Of a stretch of 64,000 bases of DNA, positions 16,557 through 24,594 are shown piece by piece. Origin of the DNA: JAFARZ01 sp035651595 (lineage in GTDB: Bacteria > Actinomycetota > Actinomycetes > Streptosporangiales > Streptosporangiaceae). A model generated the notes under the pieces. It saw only the letters and a program-made list of their open reading frames with translations, did not search any database and had not been told where the DNA came from. The stretch lies in NCBI GenBank assembly GCA_035651595.1, contig DASRFJ010000354.1, positions 15,178-79,177 of the forward strand, in the 5' to 3' direction. The position numbers were made by a program, and so were the translations under genes. Position 1 is the first letter of the stretch, and the number at the start of each line of letters is the position of its first letter.

Positions 16557-17665
16557 GCCCGCGGCTCGCTCGCCGGCATCGGCGGGTAATCGGTGTAGCC
16601 CGCGGCGCCGCCGCCGTAGAGCGTGCGCATATCGGGTTCGGCCAGCGGGTATCCCGCGCGCAGCCGGGCGACAAGGTCGGGATTGGCCAGGTACGGACGG
16701 CCGAAGGCGATCAGGTCCGCGCGGCCCCGAGCGATGGCCGCGTCGGCGGAGTCCCCGGTGTAGCCGCCGCCGAGGATGAGCGCGCCGTCGCGGGCATCGC
16801 GGGCGCGGGCGGCGAATGCGTCGTCATAGCCGCCGCGTTCCTGCGTCGCTGCCTGGTTGGCGAGCGTGACCCACGCGATGGGACGCTCGTTCAGTTCCGT
16901 GATCACGAGGAGCTGCAGTTCGGCCCAGTCGGAGTACGGCGGGATGTCGTTGACCTGCCCGCCAGGCGACAGCTTTACTCCGAGGGGCATTCCGGGCGCC
17001 GCGTCGGCGATCGCGTCGATGGCTTCCAGGAGAAACCGTGCCCGGTTGCGGGGTGATCCGCCGTAGGCGTCGTCGCGGGTGTTGACGTGCGGGCTGAAGA
17101 ACTGCTCGGTCAGCAGCCCGTTGGCTGCCTGGATTTCCACGGCGTCGAAACCCGCGCGGCGCGCCGCGTCCGCCGCCGCGCCGAAGTCGGCGATCGTCGC
17201 GCGCACCTCCGCTGTGCTCATCGCCCGCGGGACGCTCGCGGCGGTCGGGCCGGGGATGCCCTCGCTGATATAGGCGAAGACCTCCGCGCTGGCGGGCACC
17301 TCGCTGACACCGGGCGGACGGGCGCCGTCGTGCAGTGAGGAGTGCGACAGCCGTCCGCAGTGGTTGAGCTGCGCCGCGATCCGGCCTCCGCCCCGGTGGA
17401 CGGCGTCCGTGACCCGGCGCCAGGCTGCTACCTGGGCGTCCGTGTACATTCCTTCAGTCCACAGGAAACCGGTCCCTTCGCGGCTGACGCTGATCGAGCC
17501 GGTGATCAGCAGGCCGGCGGCGCTTCGCTGCGTGAAGTAGTCCGCGGTCAGGTCGGTCGCGAGTCCGTCGCGGGGTGCACGGCTGCGGGTCATGGCAGAC
17601 ATGACCACGCGGTTGGGCAGGTCGAGCGAGTCCACCTTGACCGGACTGAACAGGGAGTCGAGCAC
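16553..17665 (-). CDS. Old yellow enzyme family alkene reductase, atypical active site
   Basis: A 370-residue FMN-dependent TIM barrel of the OYE/NemA family: LFSPVKVDSLDLPNRVVMSA, MTRSRA with the flavin-contacting Thr, QLNHCGRLSHSSLHDGARP, FSPHVNTRDDAYGGSPRNRARF and FGRPYLANPDLVARL. The substrate-binding signature, normally H-x-x-N followed by Gly-Tyr, reads QAANGLLTEQF, so the usual His is Gln and the usual proton-donor Tyr is Leu. The GTG start at 17665 has AAGGAG upstream. It is the first gene of the OYE-SDR pair under the palindrome at 17699. Confidence 0.88.
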   Translation of the reverse strand: MLDSLFSPVKVDSLDLPNRVVMSAMTRSRAPRDGLATDLTADYFTQRSAAGLLITGSISVSREGTGFLWTEGMYTDAQVAAWRRVTDAVHRGGGRIAAQLNHCGRLSHSSLHDGARPPGVSEVPASAEVFAYISEGIPGPTAASVPRAMSTAEVRATIADFGAAADAARRAGFDAVEIQAANGLLTEQFFSPHVNTRDDAYGGSPRNRARFLLEAIDAIADAAPGMPLGVKLSPGGQVNDIPPYSDWAELQLLVITELNERPIAWVTLANQAATQERGGYDDAFAARARDARDGALILGGGYTGDSADAAIARGRADLIAFGRPYLANPDLVARLRAGYPLAEPDMRTLYGGGAAGYTDYPPMPASEPRA

Positions 17666-17698
17666 GCGTTCTCCTTAGGTAGCTGCTGGAAAGCAATA

Positions 17699-17718
17699 GA
17701 TACGAACCGGGTCGTTTC
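17699..17718. promoter_or_regulatory. Imperfect 20-bp palindrome, likely TetR operator
   Basis: GATACGAACCGGGTCGTTTC matches its own reverse complement at 16 of 20 positions, centred on CCGG. It lies 34 bases upstream of the flavin enzyme start and 80 bases upstream of the TetR gene, in their shared divergent control region. TetR proteins commonly bind such sites beside their own genes; direct binding is inferred. Confidence 0.55.
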
Positions 17719-17798
17719 CATTGAAGAACACGGTATCACGGCGACTTATTTCCGCCCCGCGCGCGCCAGCACCCGGCCCGGCCTGGTTCACTCAGGTC

Positions 17799-18401
17799 AT
17801 GGAGAACCGGCAGGGCGGTCGACCGCGCAGCACTCAGGCGCATCAGGCGATCCTGGCAGCGACCGAGGACCTGCTGCGCGAACGCGGATACCCGGGAATG
17901 TCCATCGATGAGGTCGCACGCCGGGCAGGCGTCAGCAAGCGCACGATCTACCGGTGGTGGCCCTCAAAGGGCGCACTGGTCACCGAGGCCTTCGCCGGAG
18001 CCGCCGACCAGCGCCATCAGGACGTCGACACCGGCCGGGTGCGCGACGACATCACGGCCTACCTGGCGGGCTTGTTCGCCGACGTCGCACGGCCCGGAAA
18101 AACGGCGGCACTCCGCTCGATGATGGCCGAGGCGCAAAGCGACGAGGGCTTTGCGGCCGAATTCGTCAGCTTCATCACAGGCCGCCGCGACGTCCTACGC
18201 GGCATGCTGTGCCGGGGCGTCGAACGCGGGGAAATCCCCGCCTCCGCCGACCTTGACGTGGCCATCGACTTCCTCTTCGGCCTCTACTGGTACCGCATGC
18301 TCATTGGCCACCTGCCCCTGGACAAGGCGCTCGCCGAGACCATGGCCGACACCCTCCTGCAAGGCCTCACGCACACCGTCAATAAGCCGTCGGGGACGTA
18401 G
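17799..18401 (+). CDS. TetR-family transcriptional regulator
   Basis: A 200-residue regulator. The N-terminal helix-turn-helix reads RGYPGMSIDEVARRAGVSKRTIYRWWPSKGALV, a standard TetR DNA-binding domain, and the remaining about 140 residues form the ligand-binding/dimerization part with TetR_C-like WYRMLIGHLPL. The ATG at 17799 gives MENRQGGRPRSTQAHQAIL. It is divergent from the OYE-SDR operon and probably represses it and itself. Its last 118 bases overlap the end of the DUF1707 gene on the other strand. Confidence 0.9.
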   Translation: MENRQGGRPRSTQAHQAILAATEDLLRERGYPGMSIDEVARRAGVSKRTIYRWWPSKGALVTEAFAGAADQRHQDVDTGRVRDDITAYLAGLFADVARPGKTAALRSMMAEAQSDEGFAAEFVSFITGRRDVLRGMLCRGVERGEIPASADLDVAIDFLFGLYWYRMLIGHLPLDKALAETMADTLLQGLTHTVNKPSGT

Positions 18402-18781
18402 TGCCTGCTGCCGTCGGCGGGATCGACCCAGACTCGCATGATCGCTCCGCTGGACGGATCCCGGAACCGCTCCGCGGTCGGCACCCAGCCCGCGTTCGGC
18501 TCGCTGGACTGGGCGTGCCCCCGGCGTCGCAGCCAGCCCGCCCGGGACGGGTCGGCGGTACCGCTGGCCGGAGCCCCGCCGGGCAGGAAAGCGGCGCCCG
18601 GCAGCTCGGCCAGCGCGGCCGCGGCCTCGTCGGTGTACACGGCGCCGAGCGCCAGCTCGGTCCGGCGGGTGAGCTCGTCCAGGCTGAGCCGTCCCGCGGC
18701 ATAGTGCTCGCGCAGCATCGCCACGACGCGCTCGCGCTCGGCGTCGCCGATCAGCGTGCGTCCCTCCCCGCGTTCAGTCAC
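18284..18781 (-). CDS. DUF1707 (SHOCT-like) domain protein
   Basis: Residues about 10-62 (LIGDAERERVVAMLREHYAAGRLSLDELTRR and following) match DUF1707, a short helical domain common in actinobacterial regulatory or membrane-associated proteins. The C-terminal part ends with a conserved-looking FRDPSSGAIMRVWVDPADGSRHYVPDG. The final about 35 residues are encoded opposite the TetR gene and look like read-through of a lost stop. No membrane segment is present. Function unknown. Confidence 0.7.
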   Translation of the reverse strand: MTERGEGRTLIGDAERERVVAMLREHYAAGRLSLDELTRRTELALGAVYTDEAAAALAELPGAAFLPGGAPASGTADPSRAGWLRRRGHAQSSEPNAGWVPTAERFRDPSSGAIMRVWVDPADGSRHYVPDGLLTVCVRPCRRVSAMVSASALSRGRWPMSMRYQ

Positions 18782-18794
18782 GGGACCAGGGTAT

Positions 18795-19133
18795 CTAGGC
18801 GGGCGCCACCACCACCGCGCTGCCGTACGCCACGATCTCGGTCAGCTGCTGGCCGATCTCGGAGGAGTCGAACCGCATCGCGACGATGGCGTTGGCGCCG
18901 AGCAGCTTCGCGTTCTCGATCATCCGGTCGATCGCGTGCCGCCGGCTGTCCTCGAGTAGCTCGGTGTACTGAGACACCTCCCCCTGGCGCAGCGCCTTGA
19001 GGCCAGCCCCGATCGACTTGACCATGCCCATGCTGCGCACCACGAGGCCGAACGCCACACCGAGGTCCTGCTGCACCGTCATCCCGCGCAGCTCCAGCGC
19101 GGTCGTCACCGGGAAACCACCTGTCTCAGTCAT
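18795..19133 (-). CDS. YbjQ/UPF0145 family protein
   Basis: A 112-residue protein of the YbjQ (DUF74) family, small pentamer-forming proteins of uncertain function, some suggested to bind metal. MTVQQDLGVAFGLVVRSMG, the central helix RRHAIDRMIENAKLLGANAIVAMRFD, and the end IVAYGSAVVV are typical. I chose the ATG at 19133 (MTETGGFPVTTALEL). It follows dnaE and precedes the DUF1707 gene on the same strand. Confidence 0.85.
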   Translation of the reverse strand: MTETGGFPVTTALELRGMTVQQDLGVAFGLVVRSMGMVKSIGAGLKALRQGEVSQYTELLEDSRRHAIDRMIENAKLLGANAIVAMRFDSSEIGQQLTEIVAYGSAVVVAPA

Positions 19134-19183
19134 GGCCGAAGTACATCGGTCCACGCGAGCGCTGTCAACGCGGGCGTTACTGA

Positions 19184-22100
19184 CTAGCTCACGCAGGCCG
19201 GCCCGAGGAGCTGCTTGAGGTCGCCGATGAGGGCCGGCGACGTCGCGACGCGGAGCTTGTCATCGAGACGTACCACCGTCGTCCGTTCGGTCCCGCGCAG
19301 TCGCAGATGCACCTCGGTCGGGCCGGGGTGGGTGACCAGCACCTCGCGCAGCCGCTCCACCACCGGCGGCACGCACCGCGCGATCGGCATCGACACCACG
19401 AAAGGGCCAGACTCGTCCATCGACAGATCCGGGATCGTGAGATCCATCGCGATCAGCTTCGGCACGTCGTCGCGGCGGTCCACCTTGCCCTTGATCACCA
19501 CGACGGCGTCCTCCGCGATGGCGGTCGCGTACAGCTGGTAAGTCTGCGGGAAGAACAGCACCTCGATCGCGCCCGCGAGATCCTCCAGCGTGGCCGCCGC
19601 CCACTGGTTCCCCTGCTTGGTGACCTTACGTTGCACCCCGGACAGGATCCCGCCCACCTTCACAATCTGGGCGTCCTGACGTGACACCGCTGGCCGTTCG
19701 GAAGAATCTTCTTCCATCAAGTCAGCGAGGGAACAGTCGCTTTCCCTGGCGATGATGTGCTCGATGCCGAACAGCGGATGGTCGGATACGTAGAGCCCGA
19801 GCATCTCGCGCTCGAAGTTGAGGCGTGTCGTCTTGTCCCACTCCCCGGCCGGCACCGGGACGTCGAAGGCGGCCGAGGCCTCGATGTCCTCGCCGAACAG
19901 CGAGTCCTGGCCGATCGCCTCGTTGCGCTTGAGGTCGATGACCGCGTCGACGGCCTGCTCGTGCACCAGCACCAGGCCCTTGCGGTCGTTGCCGAACGAG
20001 TCGAACGCGCCGGCCTTGATCAGCGACTCGATGACCCGCTTGTTGCAAACGACCAGCGGCACCTTGTTGAGGAAATCGGAGAAGCTGGTGAACGCGCCCT
20101 TGGATTTGCGCGCGGCGACGACGGCCTCGACGACGTTCACGCCGACGTTGCGGATCGCCGCCATGCCGAACCGCACGTCCTTGCCGACGGCGGCGAACGT
20201 GGCCACCGACTCGTTAACGTCCGGCGGCAGCACCTTGATGCCCATCCGGCGGCACTCGGCCAGGTACAGCGCGGACTTGTCCTTGTCGTCGCCGACGGAA
20301 GTAAGCAGCGCGGCCATGTACTCGGCCGGGTAGTTCGCCTTGAGGTAGGCGGTCCAGTACGCGATCAGGCCGTAGGCGGCGGTGTGCGCCTTGTTGAACG
20401 CGTAGCCGGAGAACGGCACGAGCACGTCCCAGACCGCCTGGATGGCCTTGTCGGAGTAACCCCGCTCCCGGCAGCCCTGCTGGAACGGAACGAACTCCTT
20501 GTCCAGGATCTCCTTCTTCTTCTTGCCCATCGCGCGGCGGAGCAGGTCCGCCTGTCCCAGGGTGTACCCGGCGAGGATCTGCGCGGCCTTCTGCACCTGC
20601 TCCTGGTAGACGATCAGGCCGTAGGTGGGCTCGAGCACCTCGCGGAGCGGCTCCTCGAGCTCGGGGTGAATCGGGCTGATCTGCTGCTGGCCGGTCTTGC
20701 GCAGCGCGTAGTTCGTGTGCGAGTTGACGCCCATCGGACCCGGCCGGTACAGCGCGAGCACCGCGGAGATGTCTTCGAAGTTGTCCGGCTTCATCAGCCG
20801 CAGCAGCGTCCGCATCGCCCCGCCGTCGAGCTGGAACACGCCCAGCGTGTCGCCGCGGCCGAGCAGCTCATAGGTCGGCTTGTCGTCCAGCGGGAGGCCT
20901 AGCAGGTCGATCTGGACGTCCCGGTTGGCCTTGATCGACTGGACCGCGTCGTCCATGATCGTCAGGTTGCGCAGGCCGAGGAAGTCCATCTTCAGCAGGC
21001 CGAGGCCCTCGCAGGTCGGATAGTCGAACTGCGTGATGACCGCGCCGTCGGTGTGCCGGGTCCACACCGGGATGTGGTCGGTCAGCGGCTCGGCGGACAT
21101 GATCACGCCGGCCGCGTGCACACCGGGCTGGCGGATCAACCCCTCGATGCCCCGCGCGGTGTCGATGACCTGCTTGATCTCCGGTTCGGACTCGTACAGC
21201 CCGCGGATCTCGGTGGCTTCCTTGTACCGCTCGTGACCCTCGTCGAAGATGCCTGCCAGCGGCATTTCCTTGCCGAGCACGGCAGGCGGGTACGCCTTGG
21301 TGATCCGGTCGCCGAGCGCGTACGGGAAGCCGAGCACCCGGCAGGAGTCCTTGATCGCGGCCTTCGCCTTGATCGTCCCGTACGTGACGATCTGCGCGAC
21401 CTTGTCGCTGCCCCACTTCTGCGTGACGTACCTGATCACGTCGGCGCGCCCGCGTTCGTCGAAATCCACGTCGATGTCGGGCATGGACACGCGTTCGGGG
21501 TTGAGGAACCGCTCGAAGATCAGCCCGTGGTCGATGGGGTCCAGGTCGGTGATGCCCATCGCGTACGCGACGATGCTGCCGGCGGCGGAGCCGCGGCCGG
21601 GGCCGACGGCGACGCCGTTGTTCTTCGCCCACATGATGAAGTCGGCGACCACGAGGAAGTAGCCGGGGAACCCCATCTGGCAGATGATGCCGATCTCGTA
21701 CTCGGCCTGCTGCTTGCGCTGCTCGTCATAGCCGTTGGGATACCGGCGGTCCATGCCCCGCCACACCTCGGCGGCGAACAGCTCGTCCTCGCTGCTGACG
21801 CCCTCGGGTAGCGGGAACCGCGGCATCAGGTTCACGAACTCGAACATGCCGCTGCTGTCGACCCGGTCCGCGATCAGCAGCTGGCTGTTGCGGCAGCCCT
21901 CCAGCCAGTACTCGCTGGTGTTGATCCGGTACATCTCGTCCGGGGACTTGATGTAGTAGCCGCCGCCCTCCAGGCGGAACCTGTCCTGGTCGAGCAGCGT
22001 CTTGCCGGTCTGGATGCACAGCAGCGTGTCGTGGCTGGTCGCGTCGTCCTTGCGGGTGTAGTGCGAGTCGTTGGTGACGACCGGGGGGATGTTCAGCTTT

Positions 22101-22747
22101 CTGCCGACTTCGAGCAGGCCATCGCGGACCCTTTTCTCGATGTCGAGATCGTGCTCCATCAGCTCAAGGAAGTAGTTCTCCTTGCCGAAGATGTCCTGCC
22201 ACTCCGCGGCCGCCTTCAGCGCCTCGTCGAACTGGCCGAGCCGCAGCCGGGTCTGCAGCTCGCCGGACGGGCAACCGGTCGAGGCCATCAGCCCCTTGAC
22301 GTGCTCGGCGATGATCTCCTTGTCCATCCGTGGCCACTTGACCAGCCAGCCTTCGGCGTAGGACCTGCTGGACAGGCGGAAGAGGTTGTGCAGGCCTTCC
22401 TTGTTCTGTGCCCAGATCGTCTTGTGCAGGTAGGCGCCGGAGGCGGAGACGTCGTCCTTCTTCTGGTGCGGCTCGCCCCACAGGATCCGGTTGGTGTTGG
22501 ACCGCTGCTCGGGGGCCACATAGGCCTCGATGCCAAGAATCGGGGTGATGCCGTTCGCGGTGGCCTGCCGGTGGAACTCGGCGGCGGCGAACATGTTGCC
22601 GTGGTCGGTCATCGCCACGTGCGTCATTCCCTGTGCTTGGACTTCCTTGAACAGCTCCTTGAGCCGGGCGGCGCCGTCGAGCATCGAGTACTCGGTGTGC
22701 ACGTGCAGGTGGGCGAACGGTCCCTGTGTCGGTTCCTGTGTCGCCAT
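19184..22747 (-). CDS. dnaE: DNA polymerase III alpha subunit (DnaE1)
   Basis: The replicative polymerase, 1187 residues. The N-terminal PHP domain begins FAHLHVHTEYSMLDG. The polymerase active site has GPGRGSAAGSIVAYAMG and PDIDVDFDERGR with two catalytic aspartates, and the third is in LLKMDFLGLRNL. The finger/thumb and C-terminal OB-fold regions are present, ending with the LGPACVS tail. The ATG at 22747 (MATQEPTQGPFAHL) has a purine-rich GGAGG upstream and is preferred over the in-frame GTG at 22783. Length is normal for the actinobacterial replicative form. It is monocistronic or precedes ybjQ. Confidence 0.97.
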   Translation of the reverse strand: MATQEPTQGPFAHLHVHTEYSMLDGAARLKELFKEVQAQGMTHVAMTDHGNMFAAAEFHRQATANGITPILGIEAYVAPEQRSNTNRILWGEPHQKKDDVSASGAYLHKTIWAQNKEGLHNLFRLSSRSYAEGWLVKWPRMDKEIIAEHVKGLMASTGCPSGELQTRLRLGQFDEALKAAAEWQDIFGKENYFLELMEHDLDIEKRVRDGLLEVGRKLNIPPVVTNDSHYTRKDDATSHDTLLCIQTGKTLLDQDRFRLEGGGYYIKSPDEMYRINTSEYWLEGCRNSQLLIADRVDSSGMFEFVNLMPRFPLPEGVSSEDELFAAEVWRGMDRRYPNGYDEQRKQQAEYEIGIICQMGFPGYFLVVADFIMWAKNNGVAVGPGRGSAAGSIVAYAMGITDLDPIDHGLIFERFLNPERVSMPDIDVDFDERGRADVIRYVTQKWGSDKVAQIVTYGTIKAKAAIKDSCRVLGFPYALGDRITKAYPPAVLGKEMPLAGIFDEGHERYKEATEIRGLYESEPEIKQVIDTARGIEGLIRQPGVHAAGVIMSAEPLTDHIPVWTRHTDGAVITQFDYPTCEGLGLLKMDFLGLRNLTIMDDAVQSIKANRDVQIDLLGLPLDDKPTYELLGRGDTLGVFQLDGGAMRTLLRLMKPDNFEDISAVLALYRPGPMGVNSHTNYALRKTGQQQISPIHPELEEPLREVLEPTYGLIVYQEQVQKAAQILAGYTLGQADLLRRAMGKKKKEILDKEFVPFQQGCRERGYSDKAIQAVWDVLVPFSGYAFNKAHTAAYGLIAYWTAYLKANYPAEYMAALLTSVGDDKDKSALYLAECRRMGIKVLPPDVNESVATFAAVGKDVRFGMAAIRNVGVNVVEAVVAARKSKGAFTSFSDFLNKVPLVVCNKRVIESLIKAGAFDSFGNDRKGLVLVHEQAVDAVIDLKRNEAIGQDSLFGEDIEASAAFDVPVPAGEWDKTTRLNFEREMLGLYVSDHPLFGIEHIIARESDCSLADLMEEDSSERPAVSRQDAQIVKVGGILSGVQRKVTKQGNQWAAATLEDLAGAIEVLFFPQTYQLYATAIAEDAVVVIKGKVDRRDDVPKLIAMDLTIPDLSMDESGPFVVSMPIARCVPPVVERLREVLVTHPGPTEVHLRLRGTERTTVVRLDDKLRVATSPALIGDLKQLLGPACVS

Positions 22748-22895
22748 CGGCGATCCGCCTCCTCCGGGCACGCTGCGCACCACGCAGCCTCATCGCAGCC
22801 TCGTCTGGCGGGCAGCCTGCGTTAACAGGCGACGGCCTCGGGCCCTGCTTAGTCAACAGAGGGGGCGGCGCGCTTGGGTAAAAACCGGTGCTCCT

Positions 22896-22924
22896 ACCCT
22901 AGCGGAGCCGACGGGTTCCGTCAG
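22896..22924 (-). promoter_or_regulatory. Candidate housekeeping promoter for dnaE
   Basis: On the minus strand, CTGACG (22924-22919) and TAGGGT (22901-22896) are separated by 17 bases, close to a sigma-70-like -35/-10 pair. They lie about 150 bases before the dnaE start. The match is partial, so this is a tentative call. Confidence 0.35.
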
Positions 22925-23048
22925 TCTGCCGCGCCGGCCCGTCGCTCCGCCAGGCCGCTTGCCGCGCGGCCGCGCGGCCGGGCTCATGCGCTCTTGGGAT
23001 GCGGCGACCTCGGCGCGCGCGGGCCTCCCGAGTCACATCGGCAACTCT

Positions 23049-23151
23049 CGTTACGCTACACCTGTCTTCTTACCCGAACGGTGGGGACAAACCAGGATGA
23101 ATCGGGCGGCTAGCCCCTCCGAACGGGTAAAAAGACAAGCGTAGCCTTACG
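23049..23151. repeat. Long imperfect inverted repeat in the dnaE-PIG-L gap
   Basis: Two 38-bp arms, 23049-23086 and 23114-23151, match each other's reverse complement at about 30 positions by eye, around a 27-base spacer. The inner arms carry TTACCCG and CGGGTAA. The gap from 22748 to 23160 holds no convincing gene, only this element and the dnaE promoter candidate. It could be a miniature mobile element, a paired-operator region or a large RNA hairpin downstream of the PIG-L gene. Confidence 0.6.
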
Positions 23152-23160
23152 TACGTAGTG

Positions 23161-23893
23161 TTATTGCGCGCGTTCGGCGAACCATTCGCGGCCTAGGAGG
23201 AGAGCGAAACGGGGGCGGGGGAGCGGACGAGCAGGTTCATCAGGCGGCCGGCGCGGCCGCGGCTCAGCTGGGAGGCGTGCGCGGCGAGCGCCGCCTGCTT
23301 GCGCGCGGCGTAACGGCGACGTTTACCCGATGGGTGATGGCCCCACGGGGACTGCCGCCATGACGGACATCGCCATAGCCGACCCGGACCACCAGCCGGA
23401 GCAGCCGCACCGGCCAGTACAGCCAGGAGAACAGCTCGCGCGGAAACGTGGCCTCGAGGACCCGGATGCCGGTCAGCGAGGCCGCCTCGGCGCCGACCTG
23501 GTGCACCTTGACGTGATCGCGGTGGCCGTAGCCGCCATTGGCGTCATAGCTGAGCAGCAGCGTCGCGTTTTCCTCGCGGACGATGGCGGCCAGCCTGGCG
23601 GCCGCCTCCGCGACCGGAGCCCGCGCGAAACGCGCCCGGCCGGGCGGGTCCGGGCACAGGAGCGGTCCGTGCCCGCTGTCGGCGTAGCCCAAGTGGACGA
23701 CGCGGGCCACGCCGAGCACCGCCGCGCTGGCCCGGAGCTCGGCCAGCCGGTGATCGGACGACTCCCCCATGCTCCCGTCGGTGGCCACGACGACGACAAC
23801 CCGGTTCCCCTCGCTGGCCAGCTTCGCCAGCGTCCCGCCGGTCAGCAAGACCTCGTCGTCCGGGTGGGCGTGAAAGGCCAGGACTGTCCGCAT
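23161..23893 (-). pseudogene. PIG-L/LmbE-type N-acetylglucosamine deacetylase, 3' end broken by two apparent frameshifts
   Basis: The intact frame from the ATG at 23893 encodes 209 residues with FHAHPDDEVLLTGG (zinc His-Asp-Asp) and YGHRDHVKVH (second zinc His), typical of MshB/mycothiol-conjugate-amidase relatives. It stops at 23264. Two more family-like segments continue in other frames: after VNV, a -1 frame gives RRYAARKQAALAAHAS through LMNLLVRSPAPV, then another -1 frame gives FALLLGREWFAERAQ and a stop at 23161. One missing base near 23318 and one near 23197 would restore a normal about 243-residue enzyme. The active site is complete in the first part, so partial function is possible. 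Confidence 0.7.
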
Positions 23894-23912
23894 GTGTCCC
23901 TAGTATGGCCGG

Positions 23913-24029
23913 ATGCCTTTCGACAAACGTGATCCGGCGGCGCTGATCGTCGCCGAGCACGACGGCGAACTGGTCGGTTCGGTGATGGCCGGATGAGATG
24001 GCTGGCGGCGGTGGGTCCGTGAGCTGTGA
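23913..24029 (+). pseudogene. GNAT acetyltransferase remnant with an in-frame stop
   Basis: MPFDKRDPAALIVAEHDGEL, then VGSVMAG, stop, DGWRRWVREL, stop. This is the centre of a GNAT domain (VAE-x-DG-x-LVGSV-x-AG-W-DGWR). A TGA at 23994 sits where a residue such as Trp is expected. The N-terminal beginning and all of the acetyl-CoA-binding half are missing, so this is a decayed fragment. It starts 20 bases from the PIG-L start codon. Confidence 0.5.
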
Positions 24030-24062
24030 AAGGTCCGCTCGCGGCGAGTAGCATCCCAGGTC

Positions 24063-24410
24063 ATGATTACTGGGCTGCATGCGATCGTGTACTCCCCGGA
24101 AGCCGAGAAGGTGCGCGCGTTCTTCGGCGACGTGCTAGGACTGTCATCGGTCGACGCGGGCGGCGGCTGGCCGATCTTCGCCGCCCCGCCGACCGAGATC
24201 GCCGTGCATCCCGGCGATGCCGGGCACCAGTTGTTCCTGATGTGCGACGACATCCGCGCCACGCTGGCGGAGCTGTCCGGAAAAGGCGCCGAAGTCGCGC
24301 AGGACGTATCCGAAGAGCGTTGGGGGCTGCTGGCCGCCGTCCGGCTGCCGGATGGCACTGAGCTTTCCGTATACGAACCACGGCACCCGTCGCCGATGAA
24401 TCTGCCGTAG
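24063..24410 (+). CDS. VOC-superfamily (glyoxalase/bleomycin-resistance fold) protein
   Basis: A 115-residue single-domain VOC protein. MITGLHAIVYSPEAEKVRAFFGDVLGL is the usual N-terminal beta-alpha unit. His6, AVHPG and the C-terminal VRLPDGTELSVYEPRHP hold candidate metal ligands (His, Glu). Substrate cannot be predicted. It is followed by a probable regulatory region for the ABC transporter. Confidence 0.85.
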   Translation: MITGLHAIVYSPEAEKVRAFFGDVLGLSSVDAGGGWPIFAAPPTEIAVHPGDAGHQLFLMCDDIRATLAELSGKGAEVAQDVSEERWGLLAAVRLPDGTELSVYEPRHPSPMNLP

Positions 24411-24467
24411 CTCGTTCGTCATACATCCGCGGGCGGTAATGCACTGGCAAGCCGCGCTCCTTCGCTG

Positions 24468-24500
24468 TAAGGTCAAAATAAGGTCAAATCGGGGTCAAGA
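24468..24500 (+). repeat. Three 11-bp direct repeats upstream of the ABC transporter genes
   Basis: TAAGGTCAAAA, TAAGGTCAAAT and CGGGGTCAAGA occur head to tail. The 11-base period is close to one DNA helical turn, so a regulator could bind the same face three times. They lie just before the promoter candidate and about 95-125 bases before the ATPase start. Confidence 0.55.
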
Positions 24501-24511
24501 AAACGAGCTCG

Positions 24512-24549
24512 CGATATAGCTTGATCATTGACGAGGACGCGATATATCG
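24512..24549 (+). promoter_or_regulatory. Candidate promoter with CGATATATCG palindrome before the DrrAB-type transporter
   Basis: TTGATC (24521) and TATATC (24543) are separated by 16 bases and resemble -35/-10 boxes. The -10 overlaps the perfect palindrome CGATATATCG (24540-24549), and a degenerate copy, CGATATAG, begins at 24512, 28 bases upstream. PadR- and TetR-type repressors often control such transporters through similar AT-rich palindromes; none is encoded nearby. Confidence 0.4.
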
Positions 24550-24594
24550 TTTTGCAGGACGGCAACGGCGCGAAGCTGCGCACGGGAGGAATCA

